DNA of 35,253 nt from a virus: IMG/VR virus record IMGVR_UViG_3300034073_002123, positions 1 to 35,253 of that record; one strand, given 5' to 3'. A program made the position numbers and the translations under genes. Shown piece by piece: positions 5,939-12,504 of this stretch. Below the pieces are notes generated by a model. It was not told the DNA's origin and did no database searches. It was given only the letters and a program-made list of their open reading frames with translations. How positions within the stretch are numbered: position 1 is the first letter of the stretch; each line of letters opens with the position of its first letter.

Positions 5939-6270
5939 AAGAATTTATCCCATACGAACAAGCATTAGAACTTAAAGAACTTGGATTTGATGAATATGTT
6001 TTAGAATATTACAACACAGAAACTAAAGACTTTTGTCATGTAATGAAAGAGATTAAAGCACCACTATTCCAACAAGCGTTTCGTTGGTTCAGAGAGAAAT
6101 GTTCATTACATGGAGAAATATTTGGTCAACTAAGACCATCTAATAACTTTATGTATGCTTTAAAAATAGCAGGCACAGACATAATGAATGATGGTTTCAA
6201 AACCTATGAAGAAGCAGAACTTGCTTGTTTGAATAAGTTAATTGAGATTCTTAAAAAGAAAAAAGATTAG
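5935..6270 (+). CDS. EQALELKELGFDE-family accessory protein A (111 aa)
   Basis: It starts KEFIPYEQALELKELGFDE and ends FKTYEEAELACLNKLIEIL, with a variable middle (APLFQQAFRWFREKCSL). It is a close paralogue of the gene at 6527-6892: a 54-bp block near the start has one mismatch (5941-5994 against 6536-6589) and a 53-bp block near the end has three (6202-6254 against 6824-6876), while the centre is diverged. The family is widespread in Bacteroidota phages with no known function. It ends in KKD encoded by the shared junction repeat. Confidence 0.75.
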   Translation: MKEFIPYEQALELKELGFDEYVLEYYNTETKDFCHVMKEIKAPLFQQAFRWFREKCSLHGEIFGQLRPSNNFMYALKIAGTDIMNDGFKTYEEAELACLNKLIEILKKKKD

Positions 6271-6275
6271 TTATG
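6259..6275 (+). repeat. 17-bp gene-junction repeat, copy 2
   Basis: This is an exact copy of AAAAAAGATTAGTTATG, spanning the stop of the gene ending at 6270 and the ATG of the gene at 6273. Confidence 0.85.
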
Positions 6276-6524
6276 AAACCAGACCCAAAATTAATAGACT
6301 CAATGGCTCTAAGATATAGACATGATTTCGCTTTTTTAGACGAACAAACCAAAAATTCCATTAGAACCACTATGACTCAATTATGGGAGGAAGTAGTTGG
6401 GTTAGGATTTTATAGATATAAAAGTCTATATACACAAGAAGAAGTGTTAGAATTATTAAATGATTGCAGAGGAGAAAATCCTATTGATATTAGTAAATGG
6501 TTTGAACAATTTAAAAAAGATTAG
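6273..6524 (+). CDS. Hypothetical protein (83 aa)
   Basis: The product (KPDPKLIDSMALRYRHDFAF start, then TKNSIRTTMTQLWEEVVGLGFY and YTQEEVLELLNDC) is helical and soluble with no family I recognise. It lies between the two EQALELKELGFDE paralogues and is flanked on both sides by exact copies of the 17-bp junction repeat, so it could have been inserted as a module. Its C-terminus, FKKD, comes from the repeat. Confidence 0.65.
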   Translation: MKPDPKLIDSMALRYRHDFAFLDEQTKNSIRTTMTQLWEEVVGLGFYRYKSLYTQEEVLELLNDCRGENPIDISKWFEQFKKD

Positions 6525-6529
6525 TTATG
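6513..6529 (+). repeat. 17-bp gene-junction repeat, copy 3
   Basis: This is an exact copy of AAAAAAGATTAGTTATG, spanning the stop of the gene ending at 6524 and the ATG at 6527. A variant, AAAAATGATTAATTATG, follows at 6881-6897 at the next junction. Confidence 0.85.
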
Positions 6530-6892
6530 CAAACAGAATTCATCCCATACGAACAAGCATTAGAACTTAAAGAACTTGGATTTGATGAAGAATGTTTAGC
6601 ATATTATTTTAATAAGAAATTATCATTTGGTTCTAGAGCTTCATATGGAGAAGTAATTGAATCTCCACTATACCAACAAGCATTTAGATTTTTTCGAGAT
6701 AAAAAGTTATCTGATGCAAGTATTAATAGACACGGAGAAGCTGATGGTGGATATTCTTATAGATGGGAGATAGTGCATGAATATGGGGTGTACGAAGAAA
6801 GGCATTTTAAAATGGGATATAAGACCTACGAAGAAGCAGAACTTGCTTGTTTAAATAAGTTAATTGAGATTGTTAAAGAAAAAAATGATTAA
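6527..6892 (+). CDS. EQALELKELGFDE-family accessory protein B (121 aa)
   Basis: This is the second copy of the family in this block. The first 21 residues (QTEFIPYEQALELKELGFDE) and last 20 (KTYEEAELACLNKLIEIVKE) are nearly the same as in copy A at 5935-6270. The middle (residues about 25-95) differs strongly except for a shared PLYQQAFRxFR motif. The sharp change from near-identity to divergence suggests gene conversion at the ends or selection for change in the centre. Function is unknown. Confidence 0.75.
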   Translation: MQTEFIPYEQALELKELGFDEECLAYYFNKKLSFGSRASYGEVIESPLYQQAFRFFRDKKLSDASINRHGEADGGYSYRWEIVHEYGVYEERHFKMGYKTYEEAELACLNKLIEIVKEKND

Positions 6893-6894
6893 TT

Positions 6895-7161
6895 ATGACA
6901 GTAAAAGAAAAAGCAAAAGAACTGATAAATAAGTTTAAGCCGTTATGTAAAGATGTTAGACATACAGGAATACTTGATGGGCTCGCTACTGTTATGAATG
7001 ATGATATATTAAACCATTTTGCCTCTAAGCAATGCGCATTAATAGCAATTGATGAGATTATGAAACACATAGAAACTTCGTACTATAATGAAGATATTAT
7101 AAAAGGGGCAAAGTTATATTGGAAAGAAGTAAAAAAAGAAATAGAAATTTATGAAAATTAA
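6895..7161 (+). CDS. Small phage accessory protein (88 aa)
   Basis: The layout, TVKEKAKELINKFKPLCKDV, then FASKQCALIAIDEIMKHIE and KLYWKEVKKEIEIYEN, is a familiar one in Bacteroidota phages (KAxELxxKF, AKxCALIAVDEI, YWxxVKxEI). It is probably a small helical protein; its function is unknown. It overlaps the next gene by 11 bases. Confidence 0.7.
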   Translation: MTVKEKAKELINKFKPLCKDVRHTGILDGLATVMNDDILNHFASKQCALIAIDEIMKHIETSYYNEDIIKGAKLYWKEVKKEIEIYEN

Positions 7162-7450
7162 ACTACAAGAGTATTCACTTATCAGTAATGAGTGGATAGA
7201 AGAAAGAATTAAAAAATTAAACAAGTCTTATACGCACTCAAACATCATTGGCAATGTAATAAGATGTAATTTTATTAATGATGAGTTAGAATATTTGGAA
7301 GAACTTAAACAGCAACTAATCCCATTGGAAAAACTTGTTGATAATGTATATGATGAACTTATAGGATGCTCTGGTAATATTGTATCAGAAAAGCTTTTAT
7401 ATGACCAAAGAAAACAAGATTACCTAAACTCTGAAATAGAAATACAATGA
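7151..7450 (+). CDS. Hypothetical helical protein (99 aa)
   Basis: The sequence is mostly charged helix: SNEWIEERIKKLNKSY, then FINDELEYLEELKQQLIPLE and KLLYDQRKQDYLNSE. A short coiled coil is plausible around residues 38-60. No family is recognised. It overlaps the previous gene by 11 bases and the next by 4 (ATGA), consistent with tight operon packing. Confidence 0.6.
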   Translation: MKIKLQEYSLISNEWIEERIKKLNKSYTHSNIIGNVIRCNFINDELEYLEELKQQLIPLEKLVDNVYDELIGCSGNIVSEKLLYDQRKQDYLNSEIEIQ

Positions 7451-7992
7451 AAGGTTATTTACATAAAACAGAACAAGGATGGGTGGTCAAACATTTACAA
7501 ACCGAACCTAAGTATATTGGAGAAAGACAGTCTTTACAAGGAGTCTTTATACATCCACATTATGTAGCACTATGCTCTCATTCATTTTATGAAGGTAAAG
7601 AAATACAATTTGAAATATTACAAGAAGCAAATGGGTTTTTATATGCCCATCTATATAAAAATACGAAAGAACAACAAAAGCAACTCATTACAGAAATAAT
7701 GGAAGAAGATGCTAAGGATGGGTTGTATGAAGATACATCTCATCGAGGTAATCCTCGACCAAATGATGTTCAGAAATTAGCAGAAGAATATATAACCACA
7801 CCTAAACAAAAACCTGAAGAATCAGATGGGTATAATGGATATGATGTATTTAAAGCATATATAGATGGTTATAACAAAGCCAAAGAAACCCTATATACAG
7901 AGAAACAAGTTAAATTCATTGTTGAGAAAAGCAGAGAAACAGGATTAACTGCTAAATACTTAATGTTATCACTTAAACAACCTAAAAAATGA
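7447..7992 (+). CDS. Hypothetical phage accessory protein (181 aa)
   Basis: The N-terminal part (GYLHKTEQGWVVKHLQ and later GKEIQFEILQEANGFLYAHL) looks like a small beta domain. The C-terminal part (DVQKLAEEYI, FKAYIDGYNKAKETLYTEKQ) is a helical motif I have seen in many small Bacteroidota phage proteins. The fusion of the two patterns is typical of this accessory pool. Function is unknown. The 3' end contains a 16-bp sequence (7974-7989) repeated at the end of the next small gene. Confidence 0.65.
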   Translation: MKGYLHKTEQGWVVKHLQTEPKYIGERQSLQGVFIHPHYVALCSHSFYEGKEIQFEILQEANGFLYAHLYKNTKEQQKQLITEIMEEDAKDGLYEDTSHRGNPRPNDVQKLAEEYITTPKQKPEESDGYNGYDVFKAYIDGYNKAKETLYTEKQVKFIVEKSRETGLTAKYLMLSLKQPKK

Positions 7993-8105
7993 TACAAATA
8001 ATAAATGGCAGACTTTATTACTTGGGTGAATATGGCAATTTGTTTATAGATATAACTGACAAATTTGCTAATTATTATTTAGATAAACAACCTAAAAAAG
8101 ATTAG
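7989..8105 (+). CDS. Very small protein (38 aa) between direct repeats
   Basis: The ATG overlaps the preceding stop (ATGA at 7989-7992) and the frame runs for 38 codons to TAG at 8103. The product starts MIQIINGRLYYLGEYGNLFI and continues with an NYYLDKQPKKD tail. TAAACAACCTAAAAAA occurs at 7974-7989 and again at 8084-8099, so the gene lies between 16-bp direct repeats 110 bp apart. Coupled start, absence of gaps and codon use like its neighbours support a real gene. Confidence 0.5.
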   Translation: MIQIINGRLYYLGEYGNLFIDITDKFANYYLDKQPKKD

Positions 8106-8110
8106 TTATG
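8094..8110 (+). repeat. 17-bp gene-junction repeat, copy 4
   Basis: This is an exact copy of AAAAAAGATTAGTTATG spanning the stop of the 38-aa gene and the ATG at 8108. Confidence 0.85.
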
Positions 8111-8377
8111 AAGATACAAGAAGCTATAGATATATTAAAAATTCACCAACAATGGAGGTTAGGAGCTGATATAGAAATGCTAGAACCTAAAAAAATAAGT
8201 GAGGCTATCAATGTAATTATATTACAATTTGCACAAAAAGAAATATCAGATGAAGAAATTTTAAATGCAGCAAAAGAATCAAAACTTGAAGATTTAATTA
8301 TTTCAGTAGGTTCATTTGAATTAGGTGCACGATGGTATAGAGAACAATTAAAAAAACGAGTCGGTTACAAATTGTAA
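8108..8377 (+). CDS. Small phage accessory protein (89 aa), last gene of the early unit
   Basis: The motif IDILKIHQQWRLGADIEMLEPKKISEAINVII is a common one in Bacteroidota phages and conjugative elements (LxxHNxWRRGxxxxMxxPxxIxxAI). A C-terminal LGARWYREQLKKR segment follows. Function is unknown. It is the last plus-strand gene before the convergent late operon; its stop lies inside the palindrome at 8359-8387. Confidence 0.7.
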   Translation: MKIQEAIDILKIHQQWRLGADIEMLEPKKISEAINVIILQFAQKEISDEEILNAAKESKLEDLIISVGSFELGARWYREQLKKRVGYKL

Positions 8378-8387
8378 CCAGTTGACT
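8359..8387. terminator. Palindrome between convergent early and late operons
   Basis: GGTTACAA (8363-8370) and TTGTAACC (8372-8379) form a perfect inverted repeat, extended by AGTC (8359-8362) with GACT (8384-8387). It covers the stop codon of the last plus-strand gene and ends 11 bases before the stop of the endolysin gene on the other strand. Position suggests a bidirectional transcription stop, but neither side has a strong T tract, and the loop would be too tight unless the inner pairs open. Confidence 0.45.
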
Positions 8388-8398
8388 ACAAAATGAAG

Positions 8399-8986
8399 TT
8401 AGCTGTTTAAATACTTCATAAAGCTGCGGAATTTATTAAGCCTATCCTGTAACCCATTAGTGCCGCCGTTAACTCTCCTGCTAACAGTAGGTACATTCTC
8501 CTCGCCTTTATCGCATAAAGTCCACAGTTTATTCCTATCGAAAAACCATAATGCAGAATCTAAGGGATATTTTGTTGAAATTAAATCGGGATGCTTTTCG
8601 CAATCTTCACCGATGTATTCGCTAAATGCTTTGTAATTTGCCCGACCTGTAACCTGTAAATAACCTCTCCCTCTGTAGTTCCATCCGTCACCACTTGCCT
8701 CATTGCCATTGCCGATTCTGTTGGCATATACCCTATTGGCTATCAATTGCGGTTTACGTGCAAATTGTGCGGCTGTAGTTGCATTGAAATAACGAGGAAA
8801 CACCTTAAGCAGACCAGCAGCGGAATAGTTAAGATTCTCATATAACACCTTGAAATTACCAGACTCATGCGCTACCTGACTAAGGAAATGCGCTAACCTA
8901 AAATTGTTAGTAATATTTTTATTACTTTTTGCAAGCGCATCATAAACATTTACAGGGAGAATGTGTTGTAATTTTTGCAAGTTCAT
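8399..8986 (-). CDS. Endolysin, GH19 chitinase-like muramidase
   Basis: The 195-residue enzyme probably cuts the glycan strand of host peptidoglycan at the end of infection. It has the GH19 lysin pattern: FLSQVAHESGNFKVLYENLN with the catalytic Glu at 41 and a second acidic residue at 50, followed by YSAAGLLKVFPRYF, NRIGNGNEASGDGWNYRGRG and YLQVTGRANYKAF, and a C-terminal RRVNGGTNGLQDRL helix. There is no signal peptide or membrane anchor, so release would depend on a holin. It is the last gene of the late operon and overlaps the preceding gene by 4 bases. Confidence 0.9.
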   Translation of the reverse strand: MNLQKLQHILPVNVYDALAKSNKNITNNFRLAHFLSQVAHESGNFKVLYENLNYSAAGLLKVFPRYFNATTAAQFARKPQLIANRVYANRIGNGNEASGDGWNYRGRGYLQVTGRANYKAFSEYIGEDCEKHPDLISTKYPLDSALWFFDRNKLWTLCDKGEENVPTVSRRVNGGTNGLQDRLNKFRSFMKYLNS

Positions 8987-9231
8987 GGCTGTTCTTTTTT
9001 CTGTTCATAATCTTTTACATACTTAAGCAGCTTTCTTTGTGCGGCAAATACTATTCTGTAAGTGTTACGTTTTACAGTATTAACATCTTCCATTTCATCT
9101 TCATAAGTACGGTATTGCGGCTCTGATAATTCTGCAAGGGTAGCGATTACCTCAAGTTGGTTGCTGATAATATCGAGCAACTCAAAGCCCGTATATTCAG
9201 GAAATTCAGGTATCTGTGTTTCTTCACTCAT
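8983..9231 (-). CDS. Hypothetical protein in the lysis region (82 aa)
   Basis: The acidic, helical product starts SEETQIPEFPEYTGFELLDI and ends LKYVKDYEQKKEQP. I recognise no family. It overlaps both neighbours by 4 bases (ATGA at each side), so it is almost certainly translated from the late message between the phosphoesterase and the endolysin. Confidence 0.65.
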   Translation of the reverse strand: MSEETQIPEFPEYTGFELLDIISNQLEVIATLAELSEPQYRTYEDEMEDVNTVKRNTYRIVFAAQRKLLKYVKDYEQKKEQP

Positions 9232-10211
9232 AATACTTTTCCTTTATAGATTCGGTAATTACGAACGTGAAAGTCTTTGCCGTTATCATTTAAGTCAACT
9301 ATTGCAAAACCATGAGACCACTTATTTAATGGCATGTAAGCTGGGTTTAATTCGCATAAACAACCTAGTGACCATGTCGTAACTATCTCACCATTCATAT
9401 CACTTTCAGTGTGTTCACTAGTCTGGTGATTATGCCCTTGCATTGCTGAAACCTTACCTTTCATATAAAGACCACGTGCAATGTTTACGGGACTGAAAAC
9501 AGATGGGTATTCGTGACCGTGAATAATGTTAAGCTTATTCGCCTTTATTATACGCTTTTCACCAATTACTGCCATTCCCCTTTCTTTTGCCTTAAGCAGA
9601 TTCTCAAATTTAAACTCTGGAATGCCTAACAATTCAGGTGCTTTATGCATTAGGTAGTGTTCGTATCTTTCATCATGATTACCTAGCTTGTAATAAATTT
9701 TAGCATTAAATTGCTGCAATACATCTAAAAACTCATTCACCGCCTGTATTTCATGCGCTACCGATCTTTTGCGAGGATCTTTCATAAACCTAGAAAGACC
9801 GTAAAAATCCACCGTATCACCATTCAAAAGGATCGCATCTGGCTTCTCTTCAGCTATTTTATCAAAAGCAGCCGTAACAGCTTCAATAGAATGGTAAGGT
9901 ACGTGTATATCTGAAAGCACCGCTAATTTCTTTGCCTTTAAAATAAAAGGCTCGTATTTACTTTCCTCAGATTCGGGAAGCTTGTAAGGGTTTAAAGGTC
10001 TTGCATGCTCTTTGTAGAACGGCGTATTTATAGCATATTTTTTCCTTTTATCGCCTTGCTTACCTTCAATATATCTTAATGCATATCTAGCATTATCGAC
10101 ATTTTTAAACAGTTCAATATTTTCTTTATACATTATTCTGGCAAGTGTTAGCGTTGCCATATCCATGCCATACTTTGTACGATATTCCCTTGCTACATCT
10201 ATTTTAGTCAT
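9228..10211 (-). CDS. Calcineurin-like metallophosphoesterase
   Basis: All metal-binding motifs of the family are visible in the 327-residue protein: DIH (D101, H103), GD (131-132), GNHD (177-180), HGH (231-233) and GHNH (259-262). The N-terminal 90 residues (AREYRTKYGMDMATLTLARIMY) form a helical domain of unknown role, perhaps DNA- or protein-binding. Substrates in this family range from nucleic acids and nucleotides to phosphoproteins; the sequence does not tell which. Its place inside the lysis and late module, rather than with replication genes, is notable. It overlaps the genes on both sides by 4 bases. Confidence 0.88.
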   Translation of the reverse strand: MTKIDVAREYRTKYGMDMATLTLARIMYKENIELFKNVDNARYALRYIEGKQGDKRKKYAINTPFYKEHARPLNPYKLPESEESKYEPFILKAKKLAVLSDIHVPYHSIEAVTAAFDKIAEEKPDAILLNGDTVDFYGLSRFMKDPRKRSVAHEIQAVNEFLDVLQQFNAKIYYKLGNHDERYEHYLMHKAPELLGIPEFKFENLLKAKERGMAVIGEKRIIKANKLNIIHGHEYPSVFSPVNIARGLYMKGKVSAMQGHNHQTSEHTESDMNGEIVTTWSLGCLCELNPAYMPLNKWSHGFAIVDLNDNGKDFHVRNYRIYKGKVL

Positions 10212-10438
10212 TCTATTAATTTATCAATGTCTATTTTATGTTCCTGTGATTCCTTCCATAAATACTGCCAAACGTCATCTATTGTGGCATTTTTGCCGTA
10301 AATAGATTCACACCGCTTTTTGCCATTCAATAACACTTCAAATATGAAAGCTGCCATGTCTAAGCTGTACATGGCACGCTCCAAAGCCATCCGGTCATCC
10401 CGGTCGCTTAAATCATATTTGATATTGACAATAGCCAT
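10208..10438 (-). CDS. Hypothetical protein (76 aa)
   Basis: The product starts AIVNIKYDLSDRDDRMALERA and continues AAFIFEVLLNGKKR, a pattern I have seen in small Bacteroidota phage proteins next to metallophosphoesterases. It is helical and soluble with no signal peptide. It overlaps the phosphoesterase by 4 bases and the upstream membrane protein gene by 31 bases. Confidence 0.65.
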   Translation of the reverse strand: MAIVNIKYDLSDRDDRMALERAMYSLDMAAFIFEVLLNGKKRCESIYGKNATIDDVWQYLWKESQEHKIDIDKLIE

Positions 10439-10824
10439 AAATACCCAAAAATAATATAAAGAAATAGAGAAATGCCACGTAAAGCCCAGAAACCGCCCAA
10501 ATTTCTGCTTAAATTATCAGTTAAGCTGTTTGTATGGTCTGAAAAATAATCGAATGGTAAGCCTCTAAATGCGTTTAAAAGGACATCATAAAATAAACCC
10601 CGACACCCGATAAAGTACAAAGCATAGTACAAAACGTGGTGAGGCAGGATGTAATCGTAGTAATCGACCGACAAAGCCAAACAAATACCGAAAAAGACAA
10701 AAGCTATCGTAACGCTCCAAAACTTGCTGACATTCTCAACCTTGCCTTTAACGGATTCGATACGCAAATACTCGATTAAGGCACATAAAAGAGCAGCAAT
10801 AATTGGGTAGCCTAATGATAGCAT
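10408..10824 (-). CDS. Multi-span membrane protein in the lysis region (138 aa)
   Basis: About three to four hydrophobic spans are visible: SLGYPIIAALLCALIEYL, FWSVTIAFVFFGICLALSV, HVLYYALYFIGCRGLFYDVL and ISLFLYIIFGYLWLLSI. ATG 10824 was chosen over a TTG at 10833 because that TTG falls inside a perfect palindrome. The position among late lysis genes suggests a membrane-acting role, possibly a holin or antiholin, but there is no family match. Confidence 0.6.
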   Translation of the reverse strand: MLSLGYPIIAALLCALIEYLRIESVKGKVENVSKFWSVTIAFVFFGICLALSVDYYDYILPHHVLYYALYFIGCRGLFYDVLLNAFRGLPFDYFSDHTNSLTDNLSRNLGGFWALRGISLFLYIIFGYLWLLSISNMI

Positions 10825-10826
10825 AT

Positions 10827-10843
10827 TTGACAAATTTTGTCAA
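10827..10843. promoter_or_regulatory. Palindrome TTGACAAA-TTTTGTCAA (possible operator)
   Basis: TTGACAAA (10827-10834) is followed by TTTTGTCAA (10835-10843), a perfect inverted repeat about a single central base, 3 bases upstream of the membrane protein ATG at 10824. A further TTGACAAA lies at 10852-10859, and a related GTTGAC/GTCAAC inverted repeat at 23800-23828. It could bind a dimeric regulator or carry a promoter -35-like element; no clear -10 element was found. Confidence 0.35.
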
Positions 10844-10847
10844 GACA

Positions 10848-11147
10848 TTAATTGACAAACCACACATCTGCATGGTCTGGCCATAACAAAGCGAAAAAGA
10901 AAATAGTTCCTAATATCAGCCATGTTACACCTATATAAAACTGACCAGTTTTCCAAAAGGAAACATTTACATCTGATTCTTTCCACTCATAATAACCTGG
11001 CATATTTTCCCTACCTTTCTTGTATATGCTTCCGCTTTTGGATGCTTTGTAGCCGTAATAAAACCATATAAACGGAGGAATGAAACAAAAAGCAATCGCT
11101 ATAAACATATCAATGCTTTCTGATAATTGTGCTATTTCTAAAAACAT
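10848..11147 (-). CDS. Membrane protein with two or more spans (99 aa)
   Basis: Hydrophobic spans are seen at residues about 13-34 (MFIAIAFCFIPPFIWFYYGY) and 73-92 (VTWLILGTIFFFALLWP), with a basic, polar loop between them (YKASKSGSIYKKGRENM). The layout is compatible with a class II-type holin but is not diagnostic. It lies between the spanin-like gene and another membrane protein gene in the lysis region. Confidence 0.6.
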   Translation of the reverse strand: MFLEIAQLSESIDMFIAIAFCFIPPFIWFYYGYKASKSGSIYKKGRENMPGYYEWKESDVNVSFWKTGQFYIGVTWLILGTIFFFALLWPDHADVWFVN

Positions 11148-11151
11148 ATTA

Positions 11152-11724
11152 TTAAAATTTAGTGACTAATTTAGAAGCTGTCCTTGCAATAGGTTTTCTG
11201 AACAATAACATTAGTAGAATCAATATCCACCAGTAAAGGTTATTCCTTTGCCTTTTATACTTATCCGCCTTTTCTTTTTCTACTGTGTAGTCTTTGTAAG
11301 CGGCTATGTACTCTTTATGTTTATCCTTTACATCTTGAGTCAACATATCAATAATAACTGTCAAGGAATCCTTTACAATCTGAAGTTTACGTGTATTCTC
11401 TACAGTCTTTGTAATGTACTTGTATTTGATAACAGGCACTTTCTTTTCCTGAAATACGGTTACTATTTCACGCTTAACCGAATCTGAAACCTGACTACCT
11501 AACAAAGAATCGAGCATCGAATAAAGGTAAACGAACTCCATTTCGTATGCCTGTAACATTGCAGAATCAATAATAGTAACCGTATCTGTAGTTTCCTTTA
11601 TTGGAAACACCTCCTCACATTTCTTTGCAGCCATAATTGGCTTTTTGTCAAAAAATTTATCCAGCTTTTTAGGAAGCAAGCAGGACTGAAATAAAAGCCC
11701 AAATATCAGAATATACTTAGTCAT
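11152..11724 (-). CDS. Probable unimolecular spanin (u-spanin) lipoprotein
   Basis: The 190-residue protein has a lipoprotein signal with lipobox-like FQSC (Cys15) at its N-terminus, a long charged periplasmic section with predicted coiled coil (DMLTQDVKDKHKEYIAAYKD and KEKADKYKRQRNN), and a C-terminal span LYWWILILLMLLF followed by basic residues. An outer-membrane lipid anchor plus an inner-membrane C-terminal span is the layout of u-spanins, which disrupt the outer membrane in the last step of lysis. No family match is claimed; assignment is by architecture and position. It overlaps the next upstream gene by 8 bases. Confidence 0.65.
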   Translation of the reverse strand: MTKYILIFGLLFQSCLLPKKLDKFFDKKPIMAAKKCEEVFPIKETTDTVTIIDSAMLQAYEMEFVYLYSMLDSLLGSQVSDSVKREIVTVFQEKKVPVIKYKYITKTVENTRKLQIVKDSLTVIIDMLTQDVKDKHKEYIAAYKDYTVEKEKADKYKRQRNNLYWWILILLMLLFRKPIARTASKLVTKF

Positions 11725-11953
11725 CTGCTTTTGTGTTTTTATCCTGCTTAGTGCTACCGAAATAAAAGCCTACTACACCAGCAAGCGCACCGCCATAGAT
11801 AAACCCTGCAACAATGTTAACTATGTCATGATTTTCAGCAGGAATAGCTTTTACTTGTAATAAGTAAACCAAACCAAAACAACCTAAAACAATGATAATT
11901 GCAAGGCTGTTTCTAATGTCTGTCTTCGTTAATCTTTTTAACCACTCTGGCAT
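11717..11953 (-). CDS. Putative holin (two-span small membrane protein, 78 aa)
   Basis: From ATG 11953 the product is PEWLKRLTKTDIRNSLAII, with spans at about residues 15-36 (NSLAIIIVLGCFGLVYLLQV) and 45-68 (IVNIVAGFIYGGALAGVVGF), then a short polar, charged tail. The IYGGALAGVVGFYFGSTK stretch resembles small holin-like proteins of other phages. An upstream in-frame ATG at 11977 would add 8 residues. Position next to a spanin and endolysin region supports a lysis role; function is inferred. Confidence 0.6.
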   Translation of the reverse strand: MPEWLKRLTKTDIRNSLAIIIVLGCFGLVYLLQVKAIPAENHDIVNIVAGFIYGGALAGVVGFYFGSTKQDKNTKADD

Positions 11954-11954
11954 G

Positions 11955-12164
11955 TTATTTGTTTTTTTGTATATCAATTAATTTTTTATGTAATTTTCTT
12001 TTTATATTATATAAAATAATTAAAATTACTTTACAAGCACCTGCAAGGTTGCGGAGTGTTACCGTTACCGATGCAATTACCGACCCCCAAAACATAATAT
12101 CGCTTTTCGTTACTATTGTCATTAAGCTAAATATCCACACAACCCCTAATTCAATCTTTGCCAT
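11955..12164 (-). CDS. Small membrane protein, possible second holin or antiholin (69 aa)
   Basis: One or two hydrophobic segments are present (LGVVWIFSLMTIVTK and about 23-52, IMFWGSVIASVTVTLRN and VILIILYNI), followed by a strongly basic tail (KRKLHKKLIDIQKNK). Small membrane proteins with a basic tail occur as holins or their regulators. It overlaps the upstream gene by 14 bases and ends just before the putative holin. Identity is uncertain. Confidence 0.5.
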   Translation of the reverse strand: MAKIELGVVWIFSLMTIVTKSDIMFWGSVIASVTVTLRNLAGACKVILIILYNIKRKLHKKLIDIQKNK

Positions 12165-12504
12165 ATTCTATCGCTTTTTCAACGTGATCTTTGTCAATTG
12201 CATTTAACAGCCAAGATAATGCTTTGCCTGTAAATGTTAATCTATTTATTTTTTTATTCATCCCCAACACGTGACTGATTGTCACATCTTCATGTCCGAA
12301 CTTGTAACCTTGCTTTTTAATCATTGTATAATTAAATAAGTCCGCACAAACTACATTACCAAGCTGGTCGATACTTTTTGCAATAGTGAAAAGGTATCTG
12401 TTTACGCTTTTAAATAACGTTGTAATTATCTGAAAAGCGAAGCCTACTGGCAATAAAACTATTGCAAGTAACAAAGCGATTATAAGTAAAATAAAACCTC
12501 TCAT
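12151..12504 (-). CDS. Membrane-anchored Bacteroidota phage protein (117 aa)
   Basis: A single N-terminal span (FILLIIALLLAIVLLPVGFA, residues 4-23) precedes a conserved-looking soluble domain: AKSIDQLGNVVCADLFNYTM, KFGHEDVTISHVLG and LLNAIDKDHVEKAI. I have seen the GNVxCxDLFN and GxxxETISxVLG motifs in small proteins near the lysis genes of Bacteroidota phages. Function is unknown. It overlaps both neighbours by 4-14 bases. Confidence 0.65.
   Translation of the reverse strand: MRGFILLIIALLLAIVLLPVGFAFQIITTLFKSVNRYLFTIAKSIDQLGNVVCADLFNYTMIKKQGYKFGHEDVTISHVLGMNKKINRLTFTGKALSWLLNAIDKDHVEKAIEYGKD

Noticed and set aside
5935-6892. Diversity-generating retroelement targets
   Set aside because: No reverse transcriptase or template repeat is present and the differences are not confined to adenines.
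10825-10833. TTG start for the membrane protein gene
   Set aside because: An ATG 9 bases downstream gives a normal membrane-protein start, and the TTG falls in the palindrome.
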